From Streptomyces sp. R41 (lineage in GTDB: Bacteria > Actinomycetota > Actinomycetes > Streptomycetales > Streptomycetaceae): 64,000 nt of DNA. A model generated the notes under the pieces. The model saw only the letters and a program-made list of their open reading frames with translations. It made no database searches and was not told where the DNA came from. The position numbers and the translations under genes are program-made. Location of the stretch: positions 3,224,001-3,288,000 of the forward strand of contig NZ_CP163443.1 of the NCBI RefSeq assembly GCF_041053055.1, written 5' to 3'. Shown in pieces: positions 24,614 to 34,353 of the stretch; within the stretch, counting starts at the first letter, position 1; the number at the start of each line of letters is the position of its first letter.

Positions 24614-25744
24614 TCAAGCCCCCCGTACCGCCCGCCGCAGCCGCGTCCCCGCCGCCGCCCGAGGCGCGTTGTCCGCCGGGCGGCGCCGCGGATGCACCGT
24701 GTTCGCCAGCAGCACCAGGAAGGTGTCCGTCGCCGGGTCGAGGACCAAGGACGTGCCCGTGAAGCCCGTATGCCCCGCGGCCCCGCGCCCCGCCAGTGCG
24801 CCCATGAACCAGGGCTGGTCGAGGGCGAAGCCCAGGCCGGGCGGGGTCAGTATCAGCTCGACGAGGTCGGGGCCGAGTATGCGGGCGGGGCCGTAGGAGC
24901 CGCCGGCCAGCAGGGTGCGGCAGAAGACCGCCAGGTCGTGCGCCGTGGAGAAGAGCCCCGCATGGCCCGCCACCCCACCGAGCGCCCACGCGTTCTCGTC
25001 GTGCACCACACCCCGCAGCATCCCCCGGTCCGCCTTGGCCCACGGCCGCCGCTGGTCCTCCGTGGCCGCCGCGCCCGGGCAGGGGCCGAAGCCGGTGGCG
25101 GTCATGCCGAGCGGCCGCGTGATGCCGTCCCGGACGAGGACGTCGAGCGCGCGCCCGGTGACGCGCTCCAGAACGTACTGGAGGAGGAGCAGATTCAAGT
25201 CCGAGTACAGGTACTCGCCCGGTTCGGACGAGGGTGCCTCCGCCCGGAGCATCGCCAGGCGCGCGGCGTCGTCCGGGCAGTCGTACAGCGGGAGTTCGGG
25301 GCGCAGCCCGGAGGTGTGGGTGAGCAGCTGCCGTACGGTGATGTCGTACGCGGCGGCCGCGCGGAACTCCGGGAGATAGGCGCCCACCCGCGCGTCGATG
25401 CCGAGCGTGCCACGCTCCAGCTGCTGCACCGCGGCGACCGCGGTGAACAGCTTGGTGAGGGAGGCCAGGTCGAAGGGTGTGCGGACGGTCATGGGCACCC
25501 GCGCCCCGGGCGGCAGTTCGACCCCCGTGTCCGTCTTCTCGTCGTACGCCGCGTAGCGCACCGACCACCCCGCCGCCTCCTCGACGGCGACGACCGGGCC
25601 GCGCCCCGCGATCACCACCACGCCCGCCGCCCAGGGGTCCGGCCCGCGCGTGAGGGCGCGGACGTCCCGTACGAGGTGACGCAGTTCTTCGGGGTCGAGC
25701 CCGGCCCGTTCCGGTGTGTCGGTGCGCAGTCTCGGTGCGCTCAG
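24614..25744 (-). CDS. Serine hydrolase, beta-lactamase/class C PBP-like
   Basis: A serine beta-lactamase-like hydrolase. SxxK is SLTK in FDLASLTKLFTAVAAVQQL; the Tyr motif is YSDLN in EYLYSDLNLLLLQYV; HTGFTGTS near the end supplies the third motif. Likely roles are peptidoglycan, ester or amide hydrolysis; no exact substrate can be given. The first canonical start is GTG 25621 (335 aa), but 41 well-coded residues precede it in frame (RLRTDTPERAGLDPEELRHL, then VRDVRALTRGPDPWAAG). They begin exactly at a CTG overlapping the upstream stop (CTGA). I take CTG 25744 as the probable start (376 aa), coupled to the MFS gene. Confidence 0.8.
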   Translation of the reverse strand: MSAPRLRTDTPERAGLDPEELRHLVRDVRALTRGPDPWAAGVVVIAGRGPVVAVEEAAGWSVRYAAYDEKTDTGVELPPGARVPMTVRTPFDLASLTKLFTAVAAVQQLERGTLGIDARVGAYLPEFRAAAAYDITVRQLLTHTSGLRPELPLYDCPDDAARLAMLRAEAPSSEPGEYLYSDLNLLLLQYVLERVTGRALDVLVRDGITRPLGMTATGFGPCPGAAATEDQRRPWAKADRGMLRGVVHDENAWALGGVAGHAGLFSTAHDLAVFCRTLLAGGSYGPARILGPDLVELILTPPGLGFALDQPWFMGALAGRGAAGHTGFTGTSLVLDPATDTFLVLLANTVHPRRRPADNAPRAAAGTRLRRAVRGA

Positions 25745-27129
25745 CTGCCCGCCGCCTTTCCATCCGAAGTGCGTCCCGTCTGCCAGGGGCGGCAGAGTCC
25801 CACGAAGCAGGCGATGGCCACCAGTACCGCGGCCAGTTGGACGACGGCCATCGGGACGGCGGTGTGCTCCCCGGCGATGCCGACGAGGGGCGAGGCGATC
25901 GCGCCGATGAGGAAGGCGGAGGTGCCGAGGAGGGCGGACGCGGAGCCGGCGGCGTGCCGCACCCGCATCAGGGCGAGCGCCTGGGTGTTGGGCAGAGCCA
26001 GGCCCATCGCGGACATCAGCACGAACAGGGCGGCGGCCACCGGGGCCAGCCCCACCTCACCGAAGGCGCCCGTGGACATCAGCAGCAGCGCGGTCGCCGC
26101 GAGCGTGATCAGCGCGAGGCCGACGGCGAGCACCTTGTCGAGGCTGACCCGGCCGACCAGGACCTTGCCGTTGATCTGACCGGCGATCACCAGGCCGACG
26201 GAGTTGACGCCGAAGAGCAGGCTGAACGTCTGCGGGGAGGCGCCGTAGATCTCCTGCACGACGAACGGCGACGCCGAGATGTACGCGAACAGCGCGGCGA
26301 AGGCGAAGCCGCCTGCGAGCATGTATCCGGCGAAGGCCCGGTCCGCCAGCAGTCCGCGCATGGCGCGCAGCGCCTCGCCGACGCCACCGCTGTGCCGTTC
26401 GGCGGGTGTGAGGGTCTCGGGGAGCCGGAACCAGACGACCACCGTCAGCGCGATGCCGACCGCCGTGAGGACCACGAACACGCCCCGCCAGTCGGTGAAG
26501 CGCAGGATCTGCCCGCCGATGAGCGGCGCGACGATCGGGGCGACGCCGGAGATCAGCATGAGGGTGGAGAAGAAGCGGGCCATCGCCACACCGTCGTACA
26601 GGTCGCGTACGACGGCCCGGGCGATCACGATCCCGGCCGCGCCCGCGAGGCCCTGCGCGAGCCGGAAGGCGACGAGGAGTTCGACGTTCGGTGCGAGGGC
26701 GCACAGCACGGTGGCCACGATGTAGACGACGAGGCCGGTGAGCAGGGGGCGCTTGCGGCCCCACCTGTCGCTCATCGGGCCGACGACGAGCTGTCCGAAC
26801 GCCATTCCCGCGAGGCACGCGGTGAGCGTGAGCTGCACGGTCGCGGCCGGGGCGTGCAGCGATTCGGTGACCTCCGGCAGCGACGGGAGGTACATGTCCA
26901 TCGCCAGCGGGGGCGTGGCGGTGAGGCCGCCGAGGATCAGGGTGACGAGGAGTCCGGTGCGGCGGAGGGCGCCGGTGTCCGGCGCCTTTGGTGCCGCTTC
27001 CGAGACGTCGGCGAGCGCGGTGTTCGCTATGCGCCCCTCCGGGCCGGCTTCCTCCCGCTCGAACCGCTCTCCCCGCGTGGTGCGGCCACGCTCGGGCATG
27101 TACCCCTCCCTCTCCGAGTAATCCGCCAC
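25741..27129 (-). CDS. Bcr/CflA-family multidrug exporter (MFS)
   Basis: A 462-aa drug:H+ antiporter of the DHA1 Bcr/CflA type, twelve helices. The signature blocks are TPPLAMDMYLPSLPEVTESL near 74-93, LVVGPMSDRWGRKRPLL near 117, and RLAQGLAGAAGIVIARAVVR near 160. The N-terminal 50 residues are hydrophilic and charged; ATG at 27099 (MPERGRTT) is an alternative start. The gene shares a 68-bp divergent region with the Gfo/Idh/MocA gene and is probably co-transcribed with the serine hydrolase downstream. Confidence 0.9.
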   Translation of the reverse strand: MADYSEREGYMPERGRTTRGERFEREEAGPEGRIANTALADVSEAAPKAPDTGALRRTGLLVTLILGGLTATPPLAMDMYLPSLPEVTESLHAPAATVQLTLTACLAGMAFGQLVVGPMSDRWGRKRPLLTGLVVYIVATVLCALAPNVELLVAFRLAQGLAGAAGIVIARAVVRDLYDGVAMARFFSTLMLISGVAPIVAPLIGGQILRFTDWRGVFVVLTAVGIALTVVVWFRLPETLTPAERHSGGVGEALRAMRGLLADRAFAGYMLAGGFAFAALFAYISASPFVVQEIYGASPQTFSLLFGVNSVGLVIAGQINGKVLVGRVSLDKVLAVGLALITLAATALLLMSTGAFGEVGLAPVAAALFVLMSAMGLALPNTQALALMRVRHAAGSASALLGTSAFLIGAIASPLVGIAGEHTAVPMAVVQLAAVLVAIACFVGLCRPWQTGRTSDGKAAGS

Positions 27130-27154
27130 CTATGCTCTCAGTTCGAACGGGGTG

Positions 27155-27186
27155 TTCGGGGTCACAAAACTTCGGGGTCACAGGGC
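27155..27186. promoter_or_regulatory. Two direct repeats of period 16 in a divergent promoter region
   Basis: TTCGGGGTCACA occurs at 27155-27166 and at 27171-27182, a period of 16 bp. Both lie in the 68-bp gap between the divergent MFS exporter and oxidoreductase genes. TATGCT at 27131 could be a -10. A regulator binding same-side repeats is possible. Confidence 0.4.
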
Positions 27187-27197
27187 AAGGGGCGGGG

Positions 27198-28205
27198 ATG
27201 ACGGGCGAACGCGAGCGCGTGCGGTGGGGAATTCTGGCGACCGGAGGGATCGCCGCGGCGTTCACGGCGGATCTGGTGGACATGCCGGACGCCGAGGTCG
27301 TGGCGGTGGCCTCACGGACGGACGCCTCGGCCAAGGCGTTCGCGGAGCGGTTCGGGATACCGAAGGCGTACGGGGACTGGGCGTCGCTCGCCGAGGACCC
27401 GGACGTCGACATCGTGTATGTGGCCACTCCGCACTCGGCGCACCGGGCCGCTGCCGGGATGTGTCTGGAGGCCGGGCGTCATGTGCTGTGCGAGAAGGCG
27501 TTCACGCTGAACACGCGTGAGGCGGAGGAACTGGTCGCCCTCGCCCGCAGCCACGACCGCTTTCTGATGGAGGCCATGTGGATGTACTGCAATCCGCTGG
27601 TCCGGCGGCTCAAGGCGCTCGTCGACGACGGTGTGATCGGCGAAGTCCGCACCGTGCAGGCCGACTTCGGGCTGGCCGGCCCCTTCCCGCCCTCGCACCG
27701 GCTGCGCGACCCCGCGCAGGGCGGCGGCGCGCTCCTCGATCTGGGCGTCTACCCGGTGTCGTTCGCGCAGCTGCTGCTCGGGGAGCCCGCGGACATCACC
27801 GCGAGAGCAGTGCTCTCCGACGAGGGCGTTGATCTCCAGACGGGAGCACTGCTCTCTTGGGAGAGCGGCGCTCTCGCTTCGGTGCACTGCTCCATCAACG
27901 GCGGCACCCCCGTCTCCGCCTCCATCACCGGCTCCGAGGGCCGCATCGACATCCCGGACGGCTTCTTCTTCCCGGACCGCCTCGTGCTGCACCGCGACGG
28001 CCACGACCCCAAGGAGTTCAAGGCCGACCCGGCGGACGGCCCGCGCACCAGCCTCAGGCACGAGGCCGCCGAGGTGATGCGCGCCCTGCGGGCCGGCGAG
28101 ACCGAGTCCCCGCTCGTCCCCCTCGACGGCAGCCTCGCCGTGATGCGGACGCTGGACGCGGTGCGGAAGCAGATCGGCGTCCGCTACTCCGGCGAAGAGG
28201 GCTGA
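27198..28205 (+). CDS. Gfo/Idh/MocA-family oxidoreductase
   Basis: A 335-aa NAD(P)-dependent sugar or cyclitol dehydrogenase-like protein. The Rossmann loop is WGILATGGIAAAFTADL (residues about 9-25), in which the usual GxGxxG reads ATGGIA. The consensus EKAF (as CEKAFTLNTREAEELV) supplies the conserved Lys, and GGGALLDLGVYPVSFAQLLL provides the active-site D/H region (Asp and Tyr, rather than His). Substrate unknown. ATG 27198 follows AAGGGGCGGGG. It is divergent from the exporter gene. Confidence 0.87.
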   Translation: MTGERERVRWGILATGGIAAAFTADLVDMPDAEVVAVASRTDASAKAFAERFGIPKAYGDWASLAEDPDVDIVYVATPHSAHRAAAGMCLEAGRHVLCEKAFTLNTREAEELVALARSHDRFLMEAMWMYCNPLVRRLKALVDDGVIGEVRTVQADFGLAGPFPPSHRLRDPAQGGGALLDLGVYPVSFAQLLLGEPADITARAVLSDEGVDLQTGALLSWESGALASVHCSINGGTPVSASITGSEGRIDIPDGFFFPDRLVLHRDGHDPKEFKADPADGPRTSLRHEAAEVMRALRAGETESPLVPLDGSLAVMRTLDAVRKQIGVRYSGEEG

Positions 28206-28313
28206 GCGCAACTCCGCTCAGCGACACCCGCACGGTCACCGACACCCTGCGTGAGTTCCGTACGGCGGACAATGAGTTCCACAAGGCGGAGCCTCCCCGT
28301 ACGCTGCGGCCCC

Positions 28314-29012
28314 ATGAATGCCATGCAGACGAAGATCGCGGTGGTGACCGGAGCGGGCTCCGGCATCGGCCGTGCGGTAGCCGTGGAACTGCTGCGCGCC
28401 GGTTGGTCGGTGGCGCTGGCCGGACGCCGGACCGAGACCCTGGAGGAGACGGCGGCCCTGGTCCCCGAGGGGCCCTCGGTCGCCGTACGCACCGATGTCT
28501 CGCGACCCGACGACGTGACCGCCCTCTTCACCGCCGTGCGCGACCGCTTCGGGCGGCTCGACCTGCTCTTCAACAACGCCGGCACGTTCGGCCCGGGCGG
28601 TGTCCCGCTCGAAGAGCTGCCGTACGACGCCTGGCGGCACGTCGTGGACACCAACCTCAACGGCGCGTTCCTGTGCGCGCAGGCGGCGTACCGGCAGATG
28701 AAGGAGCAGGACCCGCAGGGCGGCCGGATCATCAACAACGGCTCCATCTCGGCGCACACACCCCGCCCGCAGTCGATCGCGTACACGGCGACCAAGCACG
28801 CGCTGACGGGCCTGACCAAGTCGCTGTCCCTGGACGGGCGCCCGTACCGGATCGCCTGCGGTCAGATCGACATCGGCAACGCGGCCACCGACATGACCGA
28901 GCGGATGCGGACCGGAACGCTCCAGGCGAACGGCGAACTGGCGGTCGAGCCTGTGATGGACGTGGCCGATGTGGCGCGCACGGTCCGGCACATGGCGGAG
29001 CTGCCCCTGTAG
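28314..29012 (+). CDS. SDR-family oxidoreductase, truncated by an in-frame TAG
   Basis: A 232-aa short-chain dehydrogenase with [15 protein letters not shown] (NAD(P) loop, residues 11-25), [10 protein letters not shown] near 86, Ser of NNGSISAHT, and YTATKHA (catalytic Tyr and Lys) near 160. The frame stops at TAG 29010-29012. The next 19 codons remain open and read ANVQFATVLATTMPYVGRG, which is the conserved end of this SDR subfamily, then TGA at 29072. One base change (for example GAG to TAG) would explain it. Loss of 20 C-terminal residues may or may not abolish activity. Confidence 0.85.
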   Translation: MNAMQTKIAVVTGAGSGIGRAVAVELLRAGWSVALAGRRTETLEETAALVPEGPSVAVRTDVSRPDDVTALFTAVRDRFGRLDLLFNNAGTFGPGGVPLEELPYDAWRHVVDTNLNGAFLCAQAAYRQMKEQDPQGGRIINNGSISAHTPRPQSIAYTATKHALTGLTKSLSLDGRPYRIACGQIDIGNAATDMTERMRTGTLQANGELAVEPVMDVADVARTVRHMAELPL

Positions 29013-29072
29013 GCGAATGTGCAGTTCGCGACGGTGCTGGCGACGACGATGCCGTACGTGGGACGCGGCTGA
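29013..29072 (+). pseudogene. In-frame C-terminal continuation of the SDR after TAG
   Basis: Nineteen codons plus TGA, in the same frame as the preceding SDR, coding ANVQFATVLATTMPYVGRG. Its codon bias matches the gene. It is translated only if the TAG is read through. Confidence 0.65.
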
Positions 29073-29385
29073 GGCGACCGCGCCGCATCGTCAACGGCCG
29101 ATCAACCACTCATCAACGACTCGTCAACGGCTCAACTTGCACAAACGGAAGCTGAACCTCCGGCTCATATAAGCCGGTAGTGGGCTTATGCTCAACATCT
29201 CCTCCACCAGAGCTTCACACTTGGAGCACGAGACTTCGGTACGGCCGGTACGGCCACGGTCCACACCGAGGGGGGAGGTGGCAGCCGTTCCGCGGACCGG
29301 GTGGGGGCGGACTTCGCGTGGGACCGCGAGGCATGCACCGGCCCGCGGAACGGCTGCCCCAGCATGTGTGCGGCGCCCGCGAGGT
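29073..29385. other. Intergenic region without a recognised gene
   Basis: It begins with A/T-richer DNA containing TCAAC repeats (29093-29136). ATAAGCC-GGTAGTG-GGCTTAT (29169-29189) is a 7-bp inverted repeat, a candidate operator or small hairpin. The rest (29200-29385) has open frames on both strands (for example from ATG 29188), but their codon patterns are ambiguous and no family was recognised. Confidence 0.45.
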
Positions 29386-30546
29386 TCAGCGCCGGTGGCG
29401 GCCGTCCGTGGCGTCGTCGGCCGCCTTGCGCCGGCGGTTGCGCAGCGCGAGCGCCCCGCCCGCGAGCAGCGCGAAGGCTCCCCCGGCCTCGCCGACCAGT
29501 CCCCACGAGGAACCGTCCCCCGACGCGTCGGCCCGAGCGCCCGCGGCCGCCTTCGCCGCCTTCCGGTCGGGCGTGGCGCTCGCACCGCCCTCGCTGAGCG
29601 GATCGACCAGCGCGCCGACCGGCTCGGCGTTCGCCGCGTTCTTGAAGCCCCAGTCGAGCAGCTGTGCCGTCTCCTCATAGACGCCGCTGCCGCCGCTCTT
29701 CGGGTGCATCACGGTGACGAGGAGAGTCCGCCCGTCGCGCGTCGCCGCTCCGGTGAAGGTGTTGCCGGCGTTGCTGGTGTAGCCGTTCTTCACACCGATC
29801 AGGCCGTCGTACGTCTCCACGCCCCACGCGCCCGTGAGCAGACGGTCGGTGTTCTGGATCTGGAAAGTCTTCTTGCCGCCGGCCGGGAAGTCAGCGGTCT
29901 TCGTCGCACAGTAGGCACGGAAGTCGGCGTCGGCGAGACCGTGCCGGGCGAAGAGCGTCAGGTCGTACGCGGACGACAGCTGCCCCTTGTGGTCGAAGCC
30001 GTCGGGGCTGACCACGTGCGTGTCAAGGGCCTGCAGGTCCGCGGCCTTGGCCTGCATCTCGGCGACGGTCGCGGCGACGCCGCCGTTCATGTGGCTGAGC
30101 ACATGCACCGCGTCGTTGCCGGAGCGCAGGAAGACGCCCTGCCACAACTGCTCGACGGTGTACGTGATGCCGGGCTTGACGCCGACGAGACTGGAGCCCG
30201 CCGGTATCCCGGCGAGGTCGGCGTCGGTCACCGTGTGCTTCTCGGTCCGCTCGAACTTCTTCAGCACGGTGTCCGCGAACAGCATCTTCAGGGTGGACGC
30301 GGGCGGGAGTCGCCGGTGCGCGTTGTACGCGGCGAGCACCTTGCCGCTGTCGTGGTCCGCGACGACCCAGGCGCGGGCGGTGAGGCGCTTGGGCAGCCCC
30401 GGGACGCCCCCGACCTGAACGCCGGTGCGGCCGAGCCGTTCACCGCCGATCACGGTCGCGGCGTACGCGGGGGAAGCGACGGCCAACGGGGCGGCCGCGG
30501 CGAAGCCGAGAACGGCACGACGGGACAGCCGAGAAGAATCACGCAT
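29386..30546 (-). CDS. D-alanyl-D-alanine carboxypeptidase, S11 family
   Basis: A 386-aa low-molecular-weight penicillin-binding protein that trims the terminal D-Ala of peptidoglycan side chains. The signal segment RRAVLGFAAAAPLAVASPAY precedes the mature domain. Motifs are ASTLKML (SxxK, near 76-82), SGN in FLRSGNDAVHVL, and KNG in GVKNGYTSNAGNTFTG in place of KTG. After the catalytic domain come an Ala/Pro/Asp-rich linker and a C-terminal membrane helix GGAFALLAGGALAL with a basic tail RNRRRK, so the protein is probably anchored outside the membrane. ATG 30546 is selected; the longer frame lacks a signal. Confidence 0.92.
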   Translation of the reverse strand: MRDSSRLSRRAVLGFAAAAPLAVASPAYAATVIGGERLGRTGVQVGGVPGLPKRLTARAWVVADHDSGKVLAAYNAHRRLPPASTLKMLFADTVLKKFERTEKHTVTDADLAGIPAGSSLVGVKPGITYTVEQLWQGVFLRSGNDAVHVLSHMNGGVAATVAEMQAKAADLQALDTHVVSPDGFDHKGQLSSAYDLTLFARHGLADADFRAYCATKTADFPAGGKKTFQIQNTDRLLTGAWGVETYDGLIGVKNGYTSNAGNTFTGAATRDGRTLLVTVMHPKSGGSGVYEETAQLLDWGFKNAANAEPVGALVDPLSEGGASATPDRKAAKAAAGARADASGDGSSWGLVGEAGGAFALLAGGALALRNRRRKAADDATDGRHRR

Positions 30547-30830
30547 CCCGGGACCGTACAAAGCCTGCCGATGACGCCGCACAGCGGGGTGACAAAGGAG
30601 AGGAAAGCCGCGTCCAAAGACGCGGTAAAGCGGCGCGGGCCCGCCCCGCACGACCGTCCACCGTCCCACCGGGAGATGCGTACCGGGCGAGCCCGCTGTC
30701 TTCACCAAGGGGCCACTCAACAGGCGTTTCCTGGCAGTACGCCCTAGAGAGCCTAGGAATCGGCTGTCTTACGGAATATTGATTTCGGGCGCCACTTTCT
30801 CAGCCCTCACACATCCCTTACTCAGCCCCG
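30547..30830. other. Divergent promoter region, no gene seen
   Basis: Sequence between the carboxypeptidase start and the hairpin described next. The A/T-richer stretch around 30765-30800 (TTACGGAATATTGATTTCG) may hold the ABC transporter promoter. No open frame with coding bias was found. Confidence 0.4.
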
Positions 30831-30889
30831 CTCAAAGGTTCCTCCATAGCTTGTGGCCGCGCCCACAGCGGGCGCCAAGAACCTTTGAG
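30831..30889 (+). promoter_or_regulatory. Inverted repeat that would sequester the ribosome binding site of the ABC permease gene
   Basis: CTCAAAGGTTC (30831-30841) and GAACCTTTGAG (30879-30889) are perfectly complementary and 37 nt apart. Between them GCGCCC-ACAGC-GGGCGC forms an inner hairpin. The 3' arm includes the GAGG that serves as ribosome binding site for ATG 30897. The folded leader would hide it. Alternatively the repeat is a DNA operator dyad. Confidence 0.65.
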
Positions 30890-30896
30890 GAACGGG

Positions 30897-32378
30897 ATGT
30901 TTGGCATCTATCTCAAGCGTGAGCTGAGCCGGCGCAAGAAGGCGGCGCTGGTGATCGCCATGGGTCTGGCGCTCGGTATCGCGCTGGTCATCACCGTCAA
31001 CTCGGTGTCGGCCGGCATGCAGCAGGCACAGGACAAGGTCCTGAAGTCGCTGTACGGGCTCGGCACCGACATGACGGTCACGAAGGCCCAGACGGCGCCT
31101 TCCAGCAACTCCTCCGGCAGACCGAAGTTCAACTTCGACGCCAAGTCCAACGACAGCAGTGACACGCAGAGCTCCGACCGCGTGATGACGCAGGGCGGTC
31201 AGTCCCTGAAGTCCTCACTCGTCACCGAGGTCGCCGCGCAGAAGGGCGTGGCGAGCGCCGTGGGCGCGCTGACCCTGAACGTCACCAAGGTCGACGGCTC
31301 CTTCACGCAGGGCAAGGCGAAGTCGTCCACCTCGTCCGACGCGCAGCAGGGCGGCCCCGGCGGCGGCCAGGGCGGCGGGACCAGCACGGGTGCGCCGCAG
31401 GTGCAGGGCGGTGGCGCCTCCTTCGACGTGAACTCGTACTCCGTCGCGGGCATCGACGTCACCAACCAGGACCTCGGCCCGCTGGCCACCTCGAAGATCA
31501 CCTCGGGCAAGACCTTCACGGCCTCGCAGACCAACGCGAAGGTCGCGGTGCTCAGCAAGTCGTACGCCAAGGAGAACAAGTACACGGTCGGCAAGACCTT
31601 CAAGATCTCCGGCACCAAGTACACGATCATCGGTATCGCGACGCCGGACAGCAGCGAGTCGACCACCGACGTCTACCTGCCGCTGAAGCAGGCGCAGACG
31701 CTGGGCGACTCGAAGAACAAGGTCACCACGATCTACGTCAAGGCGACCGACTCCCAGCAGATCGACACCGTCAAGACGACGATCCAGAAGAACATCTCGG
31801 GTACGACGGTCACCACCTCCGCCGACCTCGCGGACACCGTCTCCGGCTCCCTGTCGACCGCCTCCAACCTGGCGACCAGCGTCGGCAAGTGGCTGTCCAT
31901 CGCGGTCCTCGTCGCCGCGTTCCTGGTGGCGGCCCTCCTCACCTCGTCCGCCGTCTCCCGTCGCGTCCGTGAGTTCGGCACCCTGAAGGCGCTCGGCTGG
32001 CCGTCCCGCAAGGTCACCCGCCAGGTCGTCGGCGAGTCCATCGTGAACGGTCTGCTCGGCGGCGTGCTCGGTATCGCCCTCGGCCTCGGCGCGGCGTACA
32101 CGGTCACCGCGATCAGCCCGAAGCTGACGGCGGAGCTCGGCAACACCACCGGCGGCGGTGGCGGCATGGGCGGCGGCCCCGGTGGCGGCGGCCCCGGCCA
32201 GCAGGCGGCCTCGGCGGCCAAGAACACCATCGACATCGCGCTCTCCGCGCCGGTCTCGCTGACCACCATCGCGCTCGCCGCGAGCCTGGCCATCGCGGGC
32301 GGTCTGATCGCCGGCGCGATGGGCGGCTGGCGCGCCTCCCGGATGCGCCCGGCTGACGCGCTGCGCAGCGTCTCGTAA
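30897..32378 (+). CDS. MacB/FtsX-type ABC transporter permease
   Basis: A 493-aa membrane subunit with an N-terminal helix (ALVIAMGLALGIALVITVNS), a large extracellular MacB-periplasmic-core domain (about residues 40-330), then three C-terminal helices. These begin WLSIAVLVAAFLVAALLTSS with the FtsX signature RRVREFGTLKALGWPSRKV near 360. Two Gly-rich low-complexity stretches are inside (GGPGGGQGGG near 150, GGGGMGGGPGGGGPG near 420). Such pairs usually export peptides or act as mechanotransmitters. The ATPase gene follows at 92 nt. Confidence 0.9.
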   Translation: MFGIYLKRELSRRKKAALVIAMGLALGIALVITVNSVSAGMQQAQDKVLKSLYGLGTDMTVTKAQTAPSSNSSGRPKFNFDAKSNDSSDTQSSDRVMTQGGQSLKSSLVTEVAAQKGVASAVGALTLNVTKVDGSFTQGKAKSSTSSDAQQGGPGGGQGGGTSTGAPQVQGGGASFDVNSYSVAGIDVTNQDLGPLATSKITSGKTFTASQTNAKVAVLSKSYAKENKYTVGKTFKISGTKYTIIGIATPDSSESTTDVYLPLKQAQTLGDSKNKVTTIYVKATDSQQIDTVKTTIQKNISGTTVTTSADLADTVSGSLSTASNLATSVGKWLSIAVLVAAFLVAALLTSSAVSRRVREFGTLKALGWPSRKVTRQVVGESIVNGLLGGVLGIALGLGAAYTVTAISPKLTAELGNTTGGGGGMGGGPGGGGPGQQAASAAKNTIDIALSAPVSLTTIALAASLAIAGGLIAGAMGGWRASRMRPADALRSVS

Positions 32379-32469
32379 CTGCCCTCGGGCCACATCCCCC
32401 TGAGCTGGGGCGCCGCGTCCACTCCCCCCGGGCCGCGGCGCCCCACCCCCTTCATCTTCGGAGACCTTC

Positions 32470-33255
<786 letters not shown>

Positions 33256-33299
33256 CCCCTCGGCGGCCTTACGGCTGCCCGTGCGCGGTCCTGGGCCGC

Positions 33300-34292
33300 T
33301 CACCGTCCGAGTACGCGGTCGACCTCGGCCAACTGCCCGGCGGTGAGCGGCCCTTCGGCGATCGCGCCCGCGTTCTCCTCGGCCTGGGCGACCGATCGGA
33401 ACCCCGGGATGGGGACGGTGCGCGGGCTGCGCGCCCACAGCCAGGCGAGGGCGCCCTGCGCGAGCGTACGGCCGCCGCTGGTGAGGATCTCCCTGAGGGC
33501 GTCGACCCTGGCGAGCCAGTCCGGGTCGGCGCCGCCCTGGCCGGTGAAGCCCGGCAGCCAGGCGGGCGGCGCGCTCCGGATGTCCCCCGCTTCGAGGGCG
33601 CGCGCCGTCGAGTGCTTACCACTCAGCAACCCCATCGCCAGCGGGCTGCGGTTGACGCTCGCGAGGTTCGACTCCTCGCAGAGGACGAGGAGTTCGGGCG
33701 CGTCCTGCAGCACATTCAGCCGATGCTGTACGGCCGCACAGTGCTCGCCCTGCGCGAAGACGGCCGCACGCTCGGGGTCGTCGGTGCTCCACGCGTACGC
33801 GCGGATCAGACCCTCTCGTACGAACTCTTCGCAGGCTTCCCGGAGTTCGGCGGCGCGCTCCGGGTCCGCGTCGGAGAGGTGCAGCTGGTAGAGGTCCACG
33901 TAGTCGGTGTCGAGGCGCCGCAGTGAGGCGGTCAGCGTGCGGCGGGCGTACGCCGGGGAGTCGTCGCTGCCGGTGAGCAGCCGACGCTCCTCGTCGATCA
34001 CGTTGCCCCACTTGGTGGCCACGACCACGTCGGACCGCCGCTTGCCCAGCGCCCGTGCGAGAACGCGCTCGCTGTGCCCGGCGCCGTACGCGTCCGCCGT
34101 GTCGAAGAACGTCACGCCCAGGTCGAGGGCGCGCCGGATCGCCCGTACGGACTCCTCGTCGTCGACCTTGCCCCAGCCGAGCGGCTGCCCGTCTGGGGTC
34201 GACCACTCACCGCCGATGGCCCAGCAGCCGAAGCCGAGGGCGCTGACCTCGATACCGCTGCGTCCCAATGTCCTGCGTTCAGTGGTCTCCAT
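33300..34292 (-). CDS. Aldo/keto reductase
   Basis: A 330-aa (beta/alpha)8 NADPH-dependent oxidoreductase. RRTLGRSGIEVSALGFGCWA opens the protein; FFDTADAYGAGHSERVLARA holds the catalytic Asp and Tyr (near residues 60-66); ATKWGNV carries Lys; the end VPIPGFRSVAQAEENAGA binds NADP. ATG 34292 is favoured by the GRSG start motif. It converges with the ABC transporter gene. Natural substrate unknown. Confidence 0.9.
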   Translation of the reverse strand: METTERRTLGRSGIEVSALGFGCWAIGGEWSTPDGQPLGWGKVDDEESVRAIRRALDLGVTFFDTADAYGAGHSERVLARALGKRRSDVVVATKWGNVIDEERRLLTGSDDSPAYARRTLTASLRRLDTDYVDLYQLHLSDADPERAAELREACEEFVREGLIRAYAWSTDDPERAAVFAQGEHCAAVQHRLNVLQDAPELLVLCEESNLASVNRSPLAMGLLSGKHSTARALEAGDIRSAPPAWLPGFTGQGGADPDWLARVDALREILTSGGRTLAQGALAWLWARSPRTVPIPGFRSVAQAEENAGAIAEGPLTAGQLAEVDRVLGR

Positions 34293-34353
34293 ACCGCTGG
34301 ACGCTAGGAGTTGGAGTGCACACGAGGGCAAGCCCCTTGCGGCAGCGCGTTTT

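Noticed and set aside
29188..29400. A protein from ATG 29188
   Set aside because: The frame runs on antisense through the D,D-carboxypeptidase gene and its codon bias does not favour one frame.
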